27,015 bases of DNA from an uncultured Treponema sp. (lineage in GTDB: Bacteria; Spirochaetota; Spirochaetia; Treponematales; Treponemataceae). The stretch is from contig CALBGU010000074.1 in assembly GCA_937893155.1 (NCBI GenBank), forward strand, positions 1-27,015. The letters are read 5' to 3'. The notes beneath the pieces are model-generated. The model was not told the DNA's origin. It saw only the letters and a program-made list of their open reading frames with translations, and ran no database searches. Position numbers and translations under genes: made by a program. Positions within the stretch are counted from its first letter, which is position 1; the number at the start of each line of letters is the position of its first letter. This document shows, in pieces, positions 6,502-14,202 of the stretch.

Positions 6502-8418
6502 TTATACATCAAGATTTGCGTACACGGCATTTTCTTCGATGAATTTGCGGCGCGGTTCAACTTCTTCTCCCATACAAGTGCTGAAAATGCGGTCGGCAGC
6601 GATTGCATCAGGAATTGTCACGCGCATCATTTTTCGGCGAGCAGGGTCCATCGTGGTTTCCCAAAGCTGCGTTCCGTCCATTTCACCCAAACCTTTGTAA
6701 CGCTGCACAGACAATTTTTCCGTCGGCACACCGATAGATTTTATCACTTCGTCTTTTTCAGCATCATCGTACACATACCAATCTTTTTTGTTGTACGAAA
6801 TCTTAAAGAGCGGCGGCATCGCAAGATACACATATCCGTCCTCAATGACCTTCGGCATATAGCGAAAGAAAAAGGTCAAAAGCAGCGTGCGGATATGTGA
6901 ACCGTCAACATCGGCATCTGCCATAATGATGATTTTGTGATAGCGCAATTTGTTGATGTCAAAATCTGCTCCGATGCCCGTTCCCAGCGACGCAATGACA
7001 GGCTGTAATTTTTCGTTGGTGATAACTTTGTCGATGCGGCTTTTTTCCACGTTGAGCATTTTTCCCCACAGCGGCAAAATCGCTTGCGTTCGGCTATCGC
7101 GTCCTTTTTTTGCAGAACCGCCCGCAGAATCTCCCTCAACAATATACACTTCGCATTCAGCGGGGTCTTTGCTCGAACAGTCACTGAGTTTTCCCGGAAG
7201 CCCAAAGCTATCAAGACCGCTCTTTCGGCGCGTCGCTTCTTTGGCTTTTCGGGCTGCAATACGGGCAGACGCCTCGCCCACCGCTTTATCCAAAATCTGC
7301 TCGATAATCTGCGGATTCTGCTCAAAAAACACCGTGAGTTTTTCTTTTACCAACGCATCGACGATTCCCTTTACTTCGTAGTTGCCGAGCTTGGTTTTCG
7401 TTTGCCCTTCAAACTGCGGCTCAGGTACCTTTATTGAAAGCACCGCCGTAAGCCCCGCACGCACGTCGTCGCCGAGCAAATGCTCATCTTTTGGCAATCG
7501 GCGCTGAACTTTCGGGAATTGCTCCAAAAACTTATTCAAAACATAGCTCAGCGCGCTCTTGAAGCCCTCAAGGTGCATACCGCCTTCGTGCGTATTGATG
7601 TCGTTGACATACGAGGAAATATTTTCGTTGTAGCCGTCGTTGTACTGCAAGGAAAGCTCGGTAATGACATCGCTGTTTTCGCCGGAAATATACAGAGGCT
7701 CAGCAGGAATCACGGATTTCCCCTCGTTCAGATACGACACAAAATGACGGATTCCGCCCTCGAACTTAAACACATTTTCTTTTGGTACATCACCGCGCTC
7801 ATCGCGGAAAATGATAGAAATCCCCGAATTCAAAAACGCGAGTTCGCGGAATCTGATAGAAAGCACATCGTAATCATACACCACCGTTTCGGTAAAAATC
7901 TCGGGGTCGGCTTTCCAGCGGATTGTTGTTCCGTGCCGATTTGAATCGCCCACCGTTTCTACCGGCGTTATCGGCTGCCCGACTTCGTATTTCTGCCAAT
8001 ATTTTTTGCCGTCGCGCTCAACAGTTGCTTCCATCCACGTGGAAAGCGCATTCACGCACGAAACACCAACGCCGTGAAGACCGCCGGACACTTTGTAGCT
8101 ACCTTTATCGAACTTTCCGCCCGCGTGAAGCCGCGTCAAAACCAGCTCCAATGCGCTCACATGCTCAGTCGGATGCATATCAACAGGAATTCCGCGCCCA
8201 TCATCTTCAACGCGACAAATATCACCCTTTTCCAGAACAATCGTAATTGTGGTACAAAAACCCGCCATTGCTTCGTCAATGCTGTTGTCCACAACCTCAT
8301 AAACAAGATGATGCAGACCCATAGGTCCCGTTGACCCAATGTACATTCCAGGGCGCTTTCTTACGGCTTCCAAACCCTTTAGCACCTGAATATTTCCAGC
8401 GGAATACGTTGCTGCCAT
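6502..8418 (-). CDS. gyrB: DNA gyrase subunit B
   Basis: 638-aa GyrB, the ATPase subunit of gyrase. The N-terminal GHKL ATPase has the catalytic Glu41 in YEVVDNSIDEA and the ATP-lid segment GGLHGVGVSCVNAL. The TOPRIM domain carries EGDSAGGSA from Glu428 and the metal-binding DADVD with Asp501, Asp503 and Asp505. The end (QRYKGLGEMDGTQLWETTMD) is the typical C-terminal signature. Length equals that of other spirochaete GyrB proteins, without the insertion found in gamma-proteobacteria. The ATG at 8418 has an AAGGA about 10 nt upstream. It is first in the leftward gyrB-gyrA operon and divergent from dnaA with a 128-bp shared promoter region. Confidence 0.98.
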   Translation of the reverse strand: MAATYSAGNIQVLKGLEAVRKRPGMYIGSTGPMGLHHLVYEVVDNSIDEAMAGFCTTITIVLEKGDICRVEDDGRGIPVDMHPTEHVSALELVLTRLHAGGKFDKGSYKVSGGLHGVGVSCVNALSTWMEATVERDGKKYWQKYEVGQPITPVETVGDSNRHGTTIRWKADPEIFTETVVYDYDVLSIRFRELAFLNSGISIIFRDERGDVPKENVFKFEGGIRHFVSYLNEGKSVIPAEPLYISGENSDVITELSLQYNDGYNENISSYVNDINTHEGGMHLEGFKSALSYVLNKFLEQFPKVQRRLPKDEHLLGDDVRAGLTAVLSIKVPEPQFEGQTKTKLGNYEVKGIVDALVKEKLTVFFEQNPQIIEQILDKAVGEASARIAARKAKEATRRKSGLDSFGLPGKLSDCSSKDPAECEVYIVEGDSAGGSAKKGRDSRTQAILPLWGKMLNVEKSRIDKVITNEKLQPVIASLGTGIGADFDINKLRYHKIIIMADADVDGSHIRTLLLTFFFRYMPKVIEDGYVYLAMPPLFKISYNKKDWYVYDDAEKDEVIKSIGVPTEKLSVQRYKGLGEMDGTQLWETTMDPARRKMMRVTIPDAIAADRIFSTCMGEEVEPRRKFIEENAVYANLDV

Positions 8419-8508
8419 GTAAAGAAAATCCTTATATTTTAATTCGTGATACGATTTCTAAAAATTTGCCATATATAGAAAGAACACGTAAAATAAATTA
8501 TACTTGTA

Positions 8509-8538
8509 TTGATAAAAAAAGTAAAGGCGGGATATAAT
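8509..8538 (+). promoter_or_regulatory. dnaA promoter
   Basis: TTGATA (8509-8514), an 18-bp spacer, then a perfect TATAAT (8533-8538). This is the best sigma70-type promoter in the window. The -10 ends 8 nt before the dnaA ATG with no Shine-Dalgarno, so the transcript likely begins at or just before the start codon. I see no good DnaA box in this gap. Confidence 0.75.
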
Positions 8539-8546
8539 AGCATTCT

Positions 8547-10145
8547 ATGAGCGAACACAATTACAGAGATTTTTGGCTGGAAGCCATGCGGCAAATCCGA
8601 GAGGAATACAAAGCGCAAGGAAAAGAAATGGAGTTCCAGCTTTGGTTCAATATGGAATACGTGGAAGATTCTTTCACGACAATTACAGTTTCTGTTCCAT
8701 CAACATTTTTGTGGGACCAAATGCTAAAAAAAGGGCACGTCAGAATCGTTGAAAACCGAATTTGCGCCCTCACCGGCAGAAAAGATATAAAAATCACCAG
8801 CGTGGTAAAATTGCAAAACTCAAGTGTTGCCGTTCCTGTAGAAGAAGCCACGGAAATGCAGCAAAGCACCGCCCCTGCCCCGTCTGTTCCTTTGCAGCGC
8901 GCAGAACCTATGCAATCAGAGCCAAAACCGATAACGCCGCCTAAGGATTATCCGGAAGAAATCCCGATTTTTACGGCGCTAAAAGAAGGCTTTATTGAAG
9001 AAGAGGCAAAGCCTGTACAAAACGCACAGCCGCTTCCGTCTTATTCTGCGCCCGTACAGTCTCGGCCAGCCCCGCAGCCCAATTCGCCGCGACAAGCCGA
9101 AGCGTTAAAACACCCGCAGCTCAGAGAAGATTATACGTTTGAAAATTTTATTCCGGGCGACAACAGCAATCTTGCATACAACGTGTGCTTAGACGCGGCA
9201 AAAAATCCCGGCAGAAAATGGAACCCGATTTTGATTTACGGCGGTGTCGGTTTGGGAAAAACGCACCTTATGCAGTCAATCGGCAATTACATTTACAAAC
9301 AGCGCGGAGCCGCAACAAAAATCTGTTGTGTGTCGGCAGAGTCTTTCACAAATGAATTTATCGCCTCTCTTCGAGACCAAACGGTTTCAAAATTCAAGAA
9401 CAAATACAGAAAACTTGATGTTCTTTTGATAGACGATATTCACTTTTTGCAAGACAAAGACGGAACGCAGGAAGAGCTGTTTCACACGTTCAACGCGCTT
9501 TTTGACAATCATTCGCAGCTTGTTTTTACCTGCGACCGCCCGATTACAGAACTGAAAAACATCACAGAACGCCTCAAATCACGCTTTTCGCTCGGAATGA
9601 ACGTGGATATACAGATGCCGAATTACGAAACACGCCGCGCTATTTTAACGCAAAAACTGCACAATATGGGCAAAAAAATCCCGGACGACGTTATTGACTA
9701 CATCGCCAAAAACGTGCAGACAAACGTGCGCGACCTTGAGGCATCGCTTCAAAAAATGGTTGCTTACGCGGATTTGCTCGGCAAAAATCTGACCGTCGAA
9801 ATTGCACAGCAGCAACTTCGCGATACTTTTTCGTCTCCGCTTTCAGGCGCAATCTCTGTGGACACAATTCAGCGCGTTGTGGCTGAGCATTACAACATTT
9901 CGCTTTCAGACATCAAAGGCAAAAAGCGCGACCGAAAATATGTCATTCCGCGCCAAATCGCATTGTACATCGCCAGACAGCTCACGGAATATTCGCTCAA
10001 AGAGCTTGGCAACGAATTTGGCGGACGCGACCATTCCACCGCAATGCATTCGCTCGAAAAAGTGGAAGACGCGCTCAAAACCGACAGCCAATTAAATTCT
10101 CTGATTCAGCTTTTAATCCGAAATATCAAGGATTACAAGAAGTAA
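8547..10145 (+). CDS. dnaA: chromosomal replication initiator protein DnaA
   Basis: 532-aa DnaA, which binds DnaA boxes at oriC, melts the origin and recruits the helicase. Domain I is residues about 1-88 (FWLEAMRQIREEY opening). Domain II (about 90-190) is a long Pro/Gln/Ala-rich linker, which makes the protein longer than the 450-470 aa common elsewhere. The AAA+ domain has Walker A GGVGLGKT at 232-239 and Walker B LLIDDIH at 293-299. The C-terminal DNA-binding domain has the signature GGRDHSTAMHS from residue 492. The start is set by homology of the MSEHNYRDFW opening and by the promoter 8 nt upstream. dnaN follows after 293 bp. Confidence 0.98.
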   Translation: MSEHNYRDFWLEAMRQIREEYKAQGKEMEFQLWFNMEYVEDSFTTITVSVPSTFLWDQMLKKGHVRIVENRICALTGRKDIKITSVVKLQNSSVAVPVEEATEMQQSTAPAPSVPLQRAEPMQSEPKPITPPKDYPEEIPIFTALKEGFIEEEAKPVQNAQPLPSYSAPVQSRPAPQPNSPRQAEALKHPQLREDYTFENFIPGDNSNLAYNVCLDAAKNPGRKWNPILIYGGVGLGKTHLMQSIGNYIYKQRGAATKICCVSAESFTNEFIASLRDQTVSKFKNKYRKLDVLLIDDIHFLQDKDGTQEELFHTFNALFDNHSQLVFTCDRPITELKNITERLKSRFSLGMNVDIQMPNYETRRAILTQKLHNMGKKIPDDVIDYIAKNVQTNVRDLEASLQKMVAYADLLGKNLTVEIAQQQLRDTFSSPLSGAISVDTIQRVVAEHYNISLSDIKGKKRDRKYVIPRQIALYIARQLTEYSLKELGNEFGGRDHSTAMHSLEKVEDALKTDSQLNSLIQLLIRNIKDYKK

Positions 10146-10254
10146 AAAAGGCGGAAAAATGCACGGTATAAGATGTGGAAAAGATGACAAAAACGTTTTT
10201 ATAAACGTGAACATTTTGGGGATAAAAAAACAAGATGTGGAAAAGTGGATAATC

Positions 10255-10278
10255 GGTGAATTCATTCACCTGTTTTTT
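10255..10278 (+). terminator. candidate dnaA terminator
   Basis: GGTGAA (10255-10260), loop TTCA, TTCACC (10265-10270), followed by TG and T6. The 6-bp stem lies 110 nt after the dnaA stop, inside the putative origin; it could equally be an origin structural element. Confidence 0.45.
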
Positions 10279-10325
10279 CCACTCTGTATTTTGTTTTTAT
10301 ACAAGAAATAAAAAGGGTTTTCCAA

Positions 10326-10356
10326 AAATCCACAGCCCTTATTATTACTATTATTA
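10326..10356 (+). promoter_or_regulatory. basal unwinding element: DnaA box, GC cluster, DnaA-trios
   Basis: AAATCCACA (7 of 9 to consensus), GCCC, then TTA TTA TTA CTA TTA TTA. The complementary strand read 3'-5' is AAT AAT AAT GAT AAT AAT, that is six copies of the DnaA-trio consensus 3'-(G/A)A(T/A)-5', which guides DnaA onto single-stranded DNA. Confidence 0.65.
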
Positions 10357-10438
10357 AAATTTAAATTCTAATAAATATAAGTCATTTACTAGAATTGTTA
10401 TTCACCTATCAGTATAACTGAGTGAAAAGGAGTTTTTT

Positions 10439-11569
10439 ATGAAATTTACATTTGACCGAGATGCAGTTGCAAAAGAACTTTCTATTGCACAAGAAATCAT
10501 CTCCTCAAAAAATCAGGCTTCTATTATGTCAAACATTATGTTGACAGCCGAAAACAACACATTGACCATCACTGCGACTGATTCTCTCATCAGTTTTCAG
10601 ACAAGCGTTCCGGTAGAAATCATCGAAGAAGGAACAACCGTTGTTTTTTGTTCAAAATTTTTGGAAATCCTTTCTTCATTGCCAATCGGTTGCGGTGAAA
10701 TCGAATTCATCGAGCAACGTGACGAAATTGACGGAACTCCTGTTTCAATCTTGATAAAACCGATTTCAAAGCGCGTGAAATTTGAATTGTCTTCATTGAC
10801 TTCTGAAAAATTCCCAGAAACAAAAATTGAAGCGGAAACGCCGTATTTTGATATTCCAGCAAAAGAACTCAAAGCGATGATTCAGCAAACGATTTTTGCA
10901 GTCAGCACCGACGAAATGCGCAGATTTTTGAACGGCGTTTATTTCGTAAAAGAAGAAAATAAATTCCGCCTCGTCGCCACAGACGCAAAAAGAATGTCGC
11001 TTGCAGAACGCGAAATCACTACGGATATTCCTGATTTTCCGTCAGCTATCGTGCCGACCAAAATTTTGAGCATTTTCCAAAAACACGCGCCCGACGAAGG
11101 TATGATTTCAGTGGCAATCACCGATGAATCGATTTTCTTAAAATTCGGCGGATACAAATTTGCCTCGCTTTTGATAAACGGCAGTTTCCCGGCATATCAG
11201 CGCGTTATTCCGACCGAGCAGAAATACACGCTCAAACTTCAAAAATCCGACTTGGTGGACGCAATTCGCCGTATGACAATTATGACCGACAAAAAAACTG
11301 AGCGCATTTTCTTGGATATCAATCCCGGCGTTTTGCGCGTGATGTCTTCTCAGAGCGAACAGGGGCACGCCGAAGAGGAAATCCCGTGCGAATACGCTTC
11401 TGATTCGATGACCATCGCGCTTAACTACAAATATCTTGACCAGCCGCTTCGTGTAATGAGCAGCGAAAATGCGGCGATTGAGTTCACGCAGGAAATGAGA
11501 GCGATAACGCTTCGCCCCGAACCTGCTGAGGATTATTTTCACATTATTATGCCAATGCAGAAGGAATAG
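10439..11569 (+). CDS. dnaN: DNA polymerase III beta sliding clamp
   Basis: 376-aa beta clamp, which as a ring-shaped dimer tethers DNA polymerase III and many repair enzymes to DNA. The opening MKFTFDRDAV, the segment RRFLNGVYF (about 161-169), FPAYQRVIP (about 251-259) and the C-terminal IIMPMQ are family hallmarks of the three-domain clamp. The ATG has a strong AAAGGAG 7 nt upstream, unlike dnaA, which suggests it is transcribed with a real leader from within the origin gap. A TATAAC at 10413-10418 could be its -10, but I find no matching -35. recF starts 9 nt after the stop, so the two are co-transcribed. Confidence 0.98.
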   Translation: MKFTFDRDAVAKELSIAQEIISSKNQASIMSNIMLTAENNTLTITATDSLISFQTSVPVEIIEEGTTVVFCSKFLEILSSLPIGCGEIEFIEQRDEIDGTPVSILIKPISKRVKFELSSLTSEKFPETKIEAETPYFDIPAKELKAMIQQTIFAVSTDEMRRFLNGVYFVKEENKFRLVATDAKRMSLAEREITTDIPDFPSAIVPTKILSIFQKHAPDEGMISVAITDESIFLKFGGYKFASLLINGSFPAYQRVIPTEQKYTLKLQKSDLVDAIRRMTIMTDKKTERIFLDINPGVLRVMSSQSEQGHAEEEIPCEYASDSMTIALNYKYLDQPLRVMSSENAAIEFTQEMRAITLRPEPAEDYFHIIMPMQKE

Positions 11570-11578
11570 CCTCAGATA

Positions 11579-12688
11579 ATGCCGTTTTTATCGCTCACGC
11601 TCTACAATTTCCGCAATCTCGCCAACGAAACCATCGATTTGTTTGCAAAAGAGGTGTTTTTTGTCGGCGAAAACGGGCAGGGAAAAAGCAATCTCTTGGA
11701 ATCGCTGTATTACGCTTCCTACGCGTCTTCGTTTAGAACGCGCATTGAGGGGGAAGTTATAAAAAACGGCGAAAAAGAAATGGGGTTGAATGCGCTTTTC
11801 AAAAGCGAGAGCACAACCGACAGCGTGAGCGTGCAAATTGTGGGAAACGGACGAAAAAAAATCTCGAAAAACCGAAAGCGCGTAACGGACCGAAAAGATT
11901 TGATAAACACGATTCCGTGCGTGCTTTTTAGCCACGGCGATATTGAATTTGCGTCGGGAGAACCAGAGCGTCGGCGTTTTTTTGTGGACCAAAGCCTCAG
12001 TATGTACGACACGCTGTATCTTGAAGCGCTTCGCCGTTACAGGCACGTTCTCAAGAATCGCAATGCCTGCCTCCGCGAGCAAAAATTTGATATGCTTGAA
12101 AGCTATGATATTCAGCTTGCAAAATACGGGCTGGAAATTGAGCAAAAACGGCGCGATGCCATTTTTAGATTCAATCAGATTTTTGGAAGCCTGTTTGAAA
12201 AAATTTCGGGGATTCCTGATGTTATGATAAGTTATGAGCCTGCGTGGAAAAAAAAGAACGAAATCGGCTTTGATTTTCCGAGCGAATCTGAAATTATTTC
12301 TCATTTGCAGTCTCGGCGCGAAGTTGATATAAAGATGGGAACGTCGATGAGCGGACCGCACCGCGACCGAATCCGATTTTTGCGAAAAGGCGCGGCGTTT
12401 ATTCCGCAAGCGTCAACGGGGCAGCGGCGGCTGGTGAGTTTGATTTTGCGGATTGCGCAGGGCGTTTTTTACACGCAGATTACCGGAAAAAAACCCGTTT
12501 TTTTGATGGACGACGTTATGCTTGAACTTGACCCGGCAAAGCGCGAAAAATTGACGGCGATGCTTCCTGAGTACGACCAACTTTTCTGCACGTTTTTGCC
12601 CGGAGAGCCTTACGAAAAATATATTCGCAATTCCACGAAAGTATATTTTGTAGAAAACGGCTCTTGGACTGAAAAGGAGCAATTATGA
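11579..12688 (+). CDS. recF: DNA replication and repair protein RecF
   Basis: 369-aa RecF, an SMC-like ATPase that with RecO and RecR loads RecA at gaps in single-stranded DNA. Walker A is GENGQGKS (residues 30-37). The ABC signature is STGQRRLVS (about 280-288), and Walker B with the D-loop is FLMDDVMLELD (about 308-318). Length is typical. The start codon MPFLSLTLYNFRNL is standard for the family. The upstream AAGGA lies in the end of dnaN, about 13 nt away. The stop overlaps the next start (ATGA), so recF and the DUF721 gene are translationally coupled. Confidence 0.96.
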   Translation: MPFLSLTLYNFRNLANETIDLFAKEVFFVGENGQGKSNLLESLYYASYASSFRTRIEGEVIKNGEKEMGLNALFKSESTTDSVSVQIVGNGRKKISKNRKRVTDRKDLINTIPCVLFSHGDIEFASGEPERRRFFVDQSLSMYDTLYLEALRRYRHVLKNRNACLREQKFDMLESYDIQLAKYGLEIEQKRRDAIFRFNQIFGSLFEKISGIPDVMISYEPAWKKKNEIGFDFPSESEIISHLQSRREVDIKMGTSMSGPHRDRIRFLRKGAAFIPQASTGQRRLVSLILRIAQGVFYTQITGKKPVFLMDDVMLELDPAKREKLTAMLPEYDQLFCTFLPGEPYEKYIRNSTKVYFVENGSWTEKEQL

Positions 12689-13323
12689 AAAAAAACACGC
12701 TTGAGCCAGAAAATTTTTCACGACTTGTGAGCAACGTTTTTGACGGCATAAAAATGGTTGACGCCGAACACAGTATGCGGGTTGTTTCTCTTTGGCAAGA
12801 CATCATTGAATCGCTCACCGGTCAAGGAAGTGATTTGAGCGTTCACTCTCGAACGATTGAGCTGAAAAACGGCGTTTTGCTCGTGGAAGCCGACCATTCG
12901 GGCTGTTTGACGCTGTTGCAAATGTACAAACGCTCTATTATCAATGCGCTGAAAAGACGCGCCCCGGAACTCGGCGTGCGAAATCTGGTGTATCGCTTAA
13001 AAGGCACGGATGCGACGCTTTACAAAGTGCAGACGGTGCCGCCGCCTGTCGAAGCCATTTTGGAAGAATTGCGTCGGCGGCAGGAAAAAGAAGATGCGCT
13101 GCTTGCTGAATGGGAAAATCGCCCGAAGCAGAATCCGATTGACTACGAAACAATGATTGCGCTTCCTGAATTTCAGAAAAAAATTGCGGAAACAGAAGCT
13201 GAACTTGAGGTTTTTAGAGCGCGAGAAAATGAAAGCAAAAAGCGAAAAGGGTATTTGCCGCCAGATTTAAGAGCAAAATTTGAAGAATTAGAAAAAATTT
13301 GTGTTGACCAACTCAAAAAATAA
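12685..13323 (+). CDS. DciA-like DUF721 protein, probable helicase-loading factor
   Basis: 212-aa protein with an N-terminal DUF721/DciA-like domain (about residues 10-112; VVSLWQDIIE, LLVEADHSGCLTLLQMYK, LVYRLKG). DciA is the ancestral loader of the DnaB replicative helicase in bacteria lacking DnaC or DnaI. Position directly after recF fits that role and matches the order in other spirochaetes. The C-terminal half (about 120-212) is charged, rich in Glu, Lys and Arg, and probably helical or disordered; it is an extension beyond the minimal domain. The start ATG overlaps the recF stop by 4 nt, with AAGGAG 6 nt upstream. A promoter for rpmH lies in its last codons. Confidence 0.88.
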   Translation: MKKNTLEPENFSRLVSNVFDGIKMVDAEHSMRVVSLWQDIIESLTGQGSDLSVHSRTIELKNGVLLVEADHSGCLTLLQMYKRSIINALKRRAPELGVRNLVYRLKGTDATLYKVQTVPPPVEAILEELRRRQEKEDALLAEWENRPKQNPIDYETMIALPEFQKKIAETEAELEVFRARENESKKRKGYLPPDLRAKFEELEKICVDQLKK

Positions 13324-13333
13324 ATGATATAGT
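13304..13333 (+). promoter_or_regulatory. rpmH promoter
   Basis: TTGACC (13304-13309), an 18-bp spacer, and the extended -10 TGATATAGT (13325-13333). It sits at the end of the DUF721 gene and predicts a leader of about 55 nt for rpmH. That leader includes two tandem copies of ACTTGAGA (from 13346). Confidence 0.6.
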
Positions 13334-13394
13334 AAGAAACTTATTACTTGAGATACTTGAGAATGAAATTTTTTTATTAAGGAGACGTGTTCTT

Positions 13395-13550
13395 ATGTTA
13401 CGGACATATCAGCCAAGCAAAGTAAAGCGCAATAGAAAATTCGGATTCCGTGCTCGCATGGCAACTCGTGGCGGTCGTGCTGTTCTCGCTCGACGTCGTG
13501 CAAAGGGCAGAGCGAAGCTTTCTATTTCTGATGAAAAGAAACCTTACTAA
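13395..13550 (+). CDS. rpmH: 50S ribosomal protein L34
   Basis: 51-aa L34, a small very basic protein of the large ribosomal subunit. It opens MLRTYQPSKVKRNRKFGFRA and continues RMATRGGRAVLARRRAKGR, the invariant L34 core. Bacterial L34 is usually 44-46 aa; the few extra residues here are a C-terminal tail (SISDEKKPY). AAGGAG lies 10 nt before the ATG. It heads the rpmH-rnpA-yidD-yidC-jag run, with rnpA 15 nt downstream. Confidence 0.97.
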   Translation: MLRTYQPSKVKRNRKFGFRARMATRGGRAVLARRRAKGRAKLSISDEKKPY

Positions 13551-13565
13551 GTTTTATAGGCGAGC

Positions 13566-13928
13566 ATGAAAACAGGCTTGTCAGTTTCGGGACGTTTTAG
13601 ACGTGAAGAGCGGATAAAACGTCCTATCGAAATACATAATCTGTTTAAATGCGGAAAACGGGCAAGCGTACAGGGTGCAAAGCTCTTTTACGCACAAAAT
13701 CATCTTGGGTTTAACAGGATTGGATTTCCTCTTCCGCGAAAATACGGTACAGCTGTAGAACGAAACCTCTCAAAACGTCTTAGCCGAGAAATCTATCGTA
13801 GTTTCAAAACACACCTGAACACGGGATACGATATGCTTTTGCTTATTTATCCTGGTAATGATACGTTCCATTCGCGGTGTGACCAATTTCGTGCCTTGTG
13901 TGAAAAAGCAGGATTGCTCAAAGAATGA
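13566..13928 (+). CDS. rnpA: ribonuclease P protein component
   Basis: 120-aa protein subunit of RNase P, which helps the catalytic RNA remove 5' leaders from pre-tRNAs. Family features are the N-terminal RIKRPIEIHNLFKCGKR, the central FNRIGFPLPRKYGTAVERN and the basic helix ERNLSKRLSREIYRS (about 70-84), a variant of the RNR motif. The N-terminus is about 15 residues longer than the E. coli protein. It lies between rpmH and yidD as in most bacteria. The stop TGA overlaps the yidD start ATG (ATGA), implying coupled translation. Confidence 0.95.
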   Translation: MKTGLSVSGRFRREERIKRPIEIHNLFKCGKRASVQGAKLFYAQNHLGFNRIGFPLPRKYGTAVERNLSKRLSREIYRSFKTHLNTGYDMLLLIYPGNDTFHSRCDQFRALCEKAGLLKE

Positions 13929-14167
13929 AGCGAATTGGAAAATTCTTCTATTTCTCATTTCAAAAAATATTCTGTCTGCTTATCCGTTTTTATCAAACCT
14001 TTTTGTCACCAATGAAGCCTCCGGTATGCCGATTTACGCCTAGCTGTTCACGGTATGCGTACGAGGCAATAATGAAATATGGACCTGTAAAAGGGCTCTT
14101 TATGGCTATCTGGCGGGTGTTAAGATGCAATCCTTTTTGCAAGGGCGGCTATGATCCAGTGCCGTGA
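13925..14167 (+). CDS. yidD: membrane protein insertion efficiency factor YidD
   Basis: 80-aa YidD, a small membrane-associated protein thought to help YidC insert membrane proteins. The family signature with its conserved cysteines is complete: LIRFYQTFLSPMKPPVCRF, then PSCSRYAYEA and CNPFCKGGYDPVP at the end. An N-terminal amphipathic or hydrophobic helix precedes it. It overlaps rnpA by 4 nt and precedes yidC by 35 nt, the usual order. Confidence 0.97.
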   Translation: MKRIGKFFYFSFQKIFCLLIRFYQTFLSPMKPPVCRFTPSCSRYAYEAIMKYGPVKGLFMAIWRVLRCNPFCKGGYDPVP

Positions 14168-14202
14168 TATGCTGTAAGAAAAAATGACCGAGGCATAACT
14201 TT

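Larger units (their letters stand above)
10146..10438. other. oriC: probable oriC in the dnaA-dnaN gap
   Basis: 293 bp, very AT-rich in its right half. It contains minus-oriented DnaA-box variants TGTGGAAAA at 10174-10182 and 10236-10244, AGTGGATAA at 10244-10252 (one mismatch from the consensus complement), and TTTTCCACT at 10275-10283. A plus-oriented box AAATCCACA lies at 10326-10334. It is followed directly by GCCC and then six DnaA-trio triplets at 10339-10356 and an AT tract. This order (box, GC cluster, trios) matches the unwinding element defined in Bacillus. The call is inference from sequence pattern. Confidence 0.7.

Noticed and set aside
5914..6900. 328-codon plus-strand open frame across gyrA and gyrB
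   Set aside because: Antisense shadow of two unmistakable genes and spans their junction; no start signal.
8419..8546. gyrB-dnaA divergent gap as oriC
   Set aside because: Only 128 bp, filled by promoters, and without a convincing DnaA box.
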